Positions 4,634-6,121 of a DNA stretch of 6,121 bases are shown here, in pieces. Numbering within the stretch: position 1 is the first letter of the stretch; every line of letters begins with the position of its first letter. Under the pieces are notes generated by a model. That model saw only the letters and a list, made by a program, of their open reading frames with translations. It was not told where the DNA came from and did no database searches. Origin of the DNA: Bacteroidota bacterium (GTDB taxonomy: Bacteria; Bacteroidota; Bacteroidia; Flavobacteriales_F; PHOS-HE28); assembly GCA_963169595.1 (NCBI GenBank), contig CAUJFM010000184.1, forward strand, positions 1 through 6,121, read 5' to 3'. The position numbers and the translations under genes are program-made.

Positions 4634-6121
4634 TGCTGACCGGAGGCGATACGGATGGTGTAGCCGCCACTGGCCAGCCCGCTCACATCCAGCCGCAACC
4701 GGTCACCCTGCCGCTGAACAGGCACGTTCATCCGACGACCTGCAGCATCCAGCACACCCACTGTGGCCTTGACCAGATCGGCATCCTGCACTTGGACGAA
4801 AAGCTCATCAGTGGGGGGCATCGGGAACAGCTCCAGACGGCCCATGGCCGGGGCCTGCGGCACACCCGTAGCGAGGTCCAGCTCCGCGATGTGGACCAGC
4901 GCCTGCCCCATGTTCGCCGTGAACGCTCCTGCCATCACCAGGCGATCGTCGCGCACCAGCAACTGATGCACCGGGGCATCGAGCACCGCCAACGGGATGG
5001 GCTGGCCGATGGCATCCAGCCGCGCCAGATTGTTGCCGTAGATCAGGATCTGCTGTACCTGGAACCGGCCACCGAAGTAAAGCTCCTCCCCGTGCATGGC
5101 GATCGCGTCGATGTAGGCGGGCTGTCCGTCCTCCGGGATGTAGTACTCGTGGTCCGGCAGCAGCAGCTCCCAGGAGGATCCACCGGCAACGATGCGGGCT
5201 GCACCGAAGGTGGGCAGGATGTTGGCGTACAGATCGCCGCCCGCGTAGAGGGTGCCATTGATGTTGCGCAGCACGCGCACCGTGCTGTTCAATCCGTCCG
5301 CCAACTGGCCCCACTCGTTGCCTTCCAGTTCGGCCACGTGCAGCACAGCAGGCGCCGAAGCGCCCTCCAATGCGGTGAAGGCCCCGGCCGCCACGAGCAC
5401 ACCGTTGTGGGAGCCCAGGGCGAGTACAGGGCCGTTCAACGCGCTGCCCACCGGGACCCAATCCGCACTCGAACGCCGCTTCACCACATCCGTGGAACCC
5501 GCGAAACCCACTTCCTCACCCGCGGCATACAGCACGCCATTGAGCACATGCAGGGCATGGATGCGCGGGCTCTTCCCTTGGAACACTGTGCTGAAGGTCC
5601 AGGAACTACCATCCCAACGTGCCAGGTCGTTCACCCCGTCCAGCTGCCAGCCGCCCACGTAGAGATCAGTGCCCAGCACGGCCGCACAGGTCACCTCACC
5701 GCCGAGACCTGCGCCCATGGGCACGTAGGACGCACCGTTCCATCGCACCACCTGCTGCGCCGGGATACCGCCCGCCTGGGTGAAGTACCCACCGAGGAAG
5801 AGATCGCCATTGGGAAGCTCCACCACCACCTTCACCGGCCCATTGGTACCACCACCGATCGGGTTGAACGGGAGTGGTTCGGGCGGATAACCCGGTTGGA
5901 TCCACGCCAGCTCAGGGGCCGTGAAGCCATGGGCCGAGGCCCAATCCGCGATCTCCGGCCAGTCCATGTCCAGCACATAGGCCAGCTCCATTTCGCGATC
6001 GATTCGCTGTGCGAGGTCCGCGTGACCACTGGCGATCATCAAGTGGCCCACCGCGCAGGGCGTACCGTAGGGATCGATGAAGACCGGGTTCCGCTGGGGC
6101 ACCACGTGGTTCCGGGGGAAG
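4603..6121 (-). CDS. T9SS-secreted protein with seven propeller-type repeats (5' end outside window)
   Basis: The frame is open from the right edge to a TGA at 4603-4605, giving 505 visible residues. The gene begins outside the window, so its signal peptide is not visible. The GTG at 6105 is not a credible start, because conserved-looking sequence continues upstream of it. Numbering from the first full codon at the edge, residues 6-80 form a compact segment with PVFIDPYGTPCAVGHL (12-27), WPEIADWA (54-61) and ELAWIQPGY (70-78). Residues 95-419 form seven repeats of about 37-57 residues with an LYxGGxF core, as expected for a beta-propeller. Residues 429-505 are a type IX sorting domain: LELFPMPPTDELFV, a VLDAAGRR strand, then LASGGYTIRI and a final FVKP. 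The protein should cross the outer membrane and be anchored at the surface or released. Its ligand or activity is unknown. It has no obvious link to the carotenoid genes, which it meets only tail to tail. Confidence 0.85.
   Translation of the reverse strand, partial: FPRNHVVPQRNPVFIDPYGTPCAVGHLMIASGHADLAQRIDREMELAYVLDMDWPEIADWASAHGFTAPELAWIQPGYPPEPLPFNPIGGGTNGPVKVVVELPNGDLFLGGYFTQAGGIPAQQVVRWNGASYVPMGAGLGGEVTCAAVLGTDLYVGGWQLDGVNDLARWDGSSWTFSTVFQGKSPRIHALHVLNGVLYAAGEEVGFAGSTDVVKRRSSADWVPVGSALNGPVLALGSHNGVLVAAGAFTALEGASAPAVLHVAELEGNEWGQLADGLNSTVRVLRNINGTLYAGGDLYANILPTFGAARIVAGGSSWELLLPDHEYYIPEDGQPAYIDAIAMHGEELYFGGRFQVQQILIYGNNLARLDAIGQPIPLAVLDAPVHQLLVRDDRLVMAGAFTANMGQALVHIAELDLATGVPQAPAMGRLELFPMPPTDELFVQVQDADLVKATVGVLDAAGRRMNVPVQRQGDRLRLDVSGLASGGYTIRIASGQQAWSGSFVKP
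4606..4836 (-). other. T9SS C-terminal sorting domain
   Basis: The last 77 residues have the type A sorting-domain pattern: a first strand with FPMPPTDELFVQV, a central GVLDAAGRR strand, then LRLDVSGLASGGYTIRI and a basic-ended FVKP terminus. The usual 'FPNP' carries Met in place of Asn. Such domains direct cargo through the Bacteroidota type IX secretion machinery and are normally cleaved at the cell surface. Confidence 0.85.
4864..5838 (-). repeat. Seven-unit propeller-type repeat array
   Basis: Units start at about visible residues 95, 142, 187, 231, 280, 337 and 383 and end at 419. Each opens with a hydrophobic strand such as VKVVVEL, IHALHVL, PVLALGS or IDAIAMH. A short turn and a core strand LxLxGGxF follow (LFLGGYF, LYVGGW, LYAAGE, LVAAGAF, LYAGGDL, LYFGGRF, LVMAGAF). 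Most units then have an 'ARW-G-SW' type strand. Unit 5 has a longer insertion rich in Tyr, Pro and Asp. Seven units is a standard number for a closed beta-propeller. The repeats are diverged at the DNA level. Confidence 0.7.
5881..6105 (-). other. Conserved-looking N-terminal module of the T9SS protein
   Basis: Visible residues 6-80 are distinct from the repeats that follow. They begin with an Asp-Pro-Tyr-Gly-Thr-Pro-Cys turn and a CAVGHLM helix start. A mixed acidic/basic helix (DLAQRIDREMELAYV) comes next, then WPEIADWA and finally ELAWIQPGY before a proline linker. I have an impression of similar 'FID..GT.CAVGHL...G' segments at the front of other secreted Bacteroidota proteins, but I cannot name a Pfam entry and do not assign a function. 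Confidence 0.5.

Noticed and set aside
5252..5662. 136-residue plus-strand open frame opposite the T9SS gene
   Set aside because: It is the antisense shadow of the propeller repeats, with a Ser/Thr/Pro-rich translation and no domain.

Overview
The window looks like chromosomal DNA from a high-G+C member of the Bacteroidota. Three things point there: a secreted repeat protein with a type IX secretion (T9SS) C-terminal sorting domain, carotenoid genes of the kind Bacteroidota use for monocyclic carotenoids, and start sites without obvious Shine-Dalgarno sequences. The G+C content is high by eye, which explains the many long antisense open frames. I cannot assign a genus.

Layout. Positions 1-381 (+) hold the 3' end of a leucine-rich-repeat protein. 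It is followed 37 bp later by a PnuC-family nicotinamide riboside transporter (419-985, +). Positions 976-3838 (-) hold a tightly packed three-gene operon, in transcription order crtD-like desaturase, cruF-like hydratase (DUF422 family) and a fused heterodimer-type lycopene cyclase. The genes are joined by ATGA and TGATG overlaps. A crtA-like monooxygenase (3876-4613, +) is transcribed divergently from crtD, with only 37 bp between the start codons. Positions 4603-6121 (-) hold most of a T9SS-secreted protein that runs off the right edge. It has a conserved N-terminal segment, seven propeller-type repeats and a sorting domain. No non-coding stretch exceeds 40 bp. No RNA genes, mobile elements or CRISPR arrays were seen.

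How the genes work together. The four carotenoid genes form a logical end-group tailoring set. The cyclase makes a beta ring, CruF hydrates the psi end at C-1',2', CrtD introduces a 3',4' double bond and the CrtA relative may add an oxygen function, plausibly a 2'-hydroxyl. Together they predict a monocyclic xanthophyll of the saproxanthin, myxol or flexixanthin type. The early genes (crtE, crtB, a separate crtI) and ring hydroxylase or ketolase genes are absent here. Unrelated genes bound the cassette on both sides, so those genes must lie elsewhere, or the desaturase here is really CrtI. The carotenoid cassette meets both neighbours tail to tail, with stop-codon overlaps of 10 and 11 bp.

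I found no clearly undescribed system. The most interesting points are the compact divergent cassette with no room for ordinary intergenic promoters, the uncharacterised N-terminal module of the T9SS protein with its seven-unit repeat, and the exact end-group chemistry.
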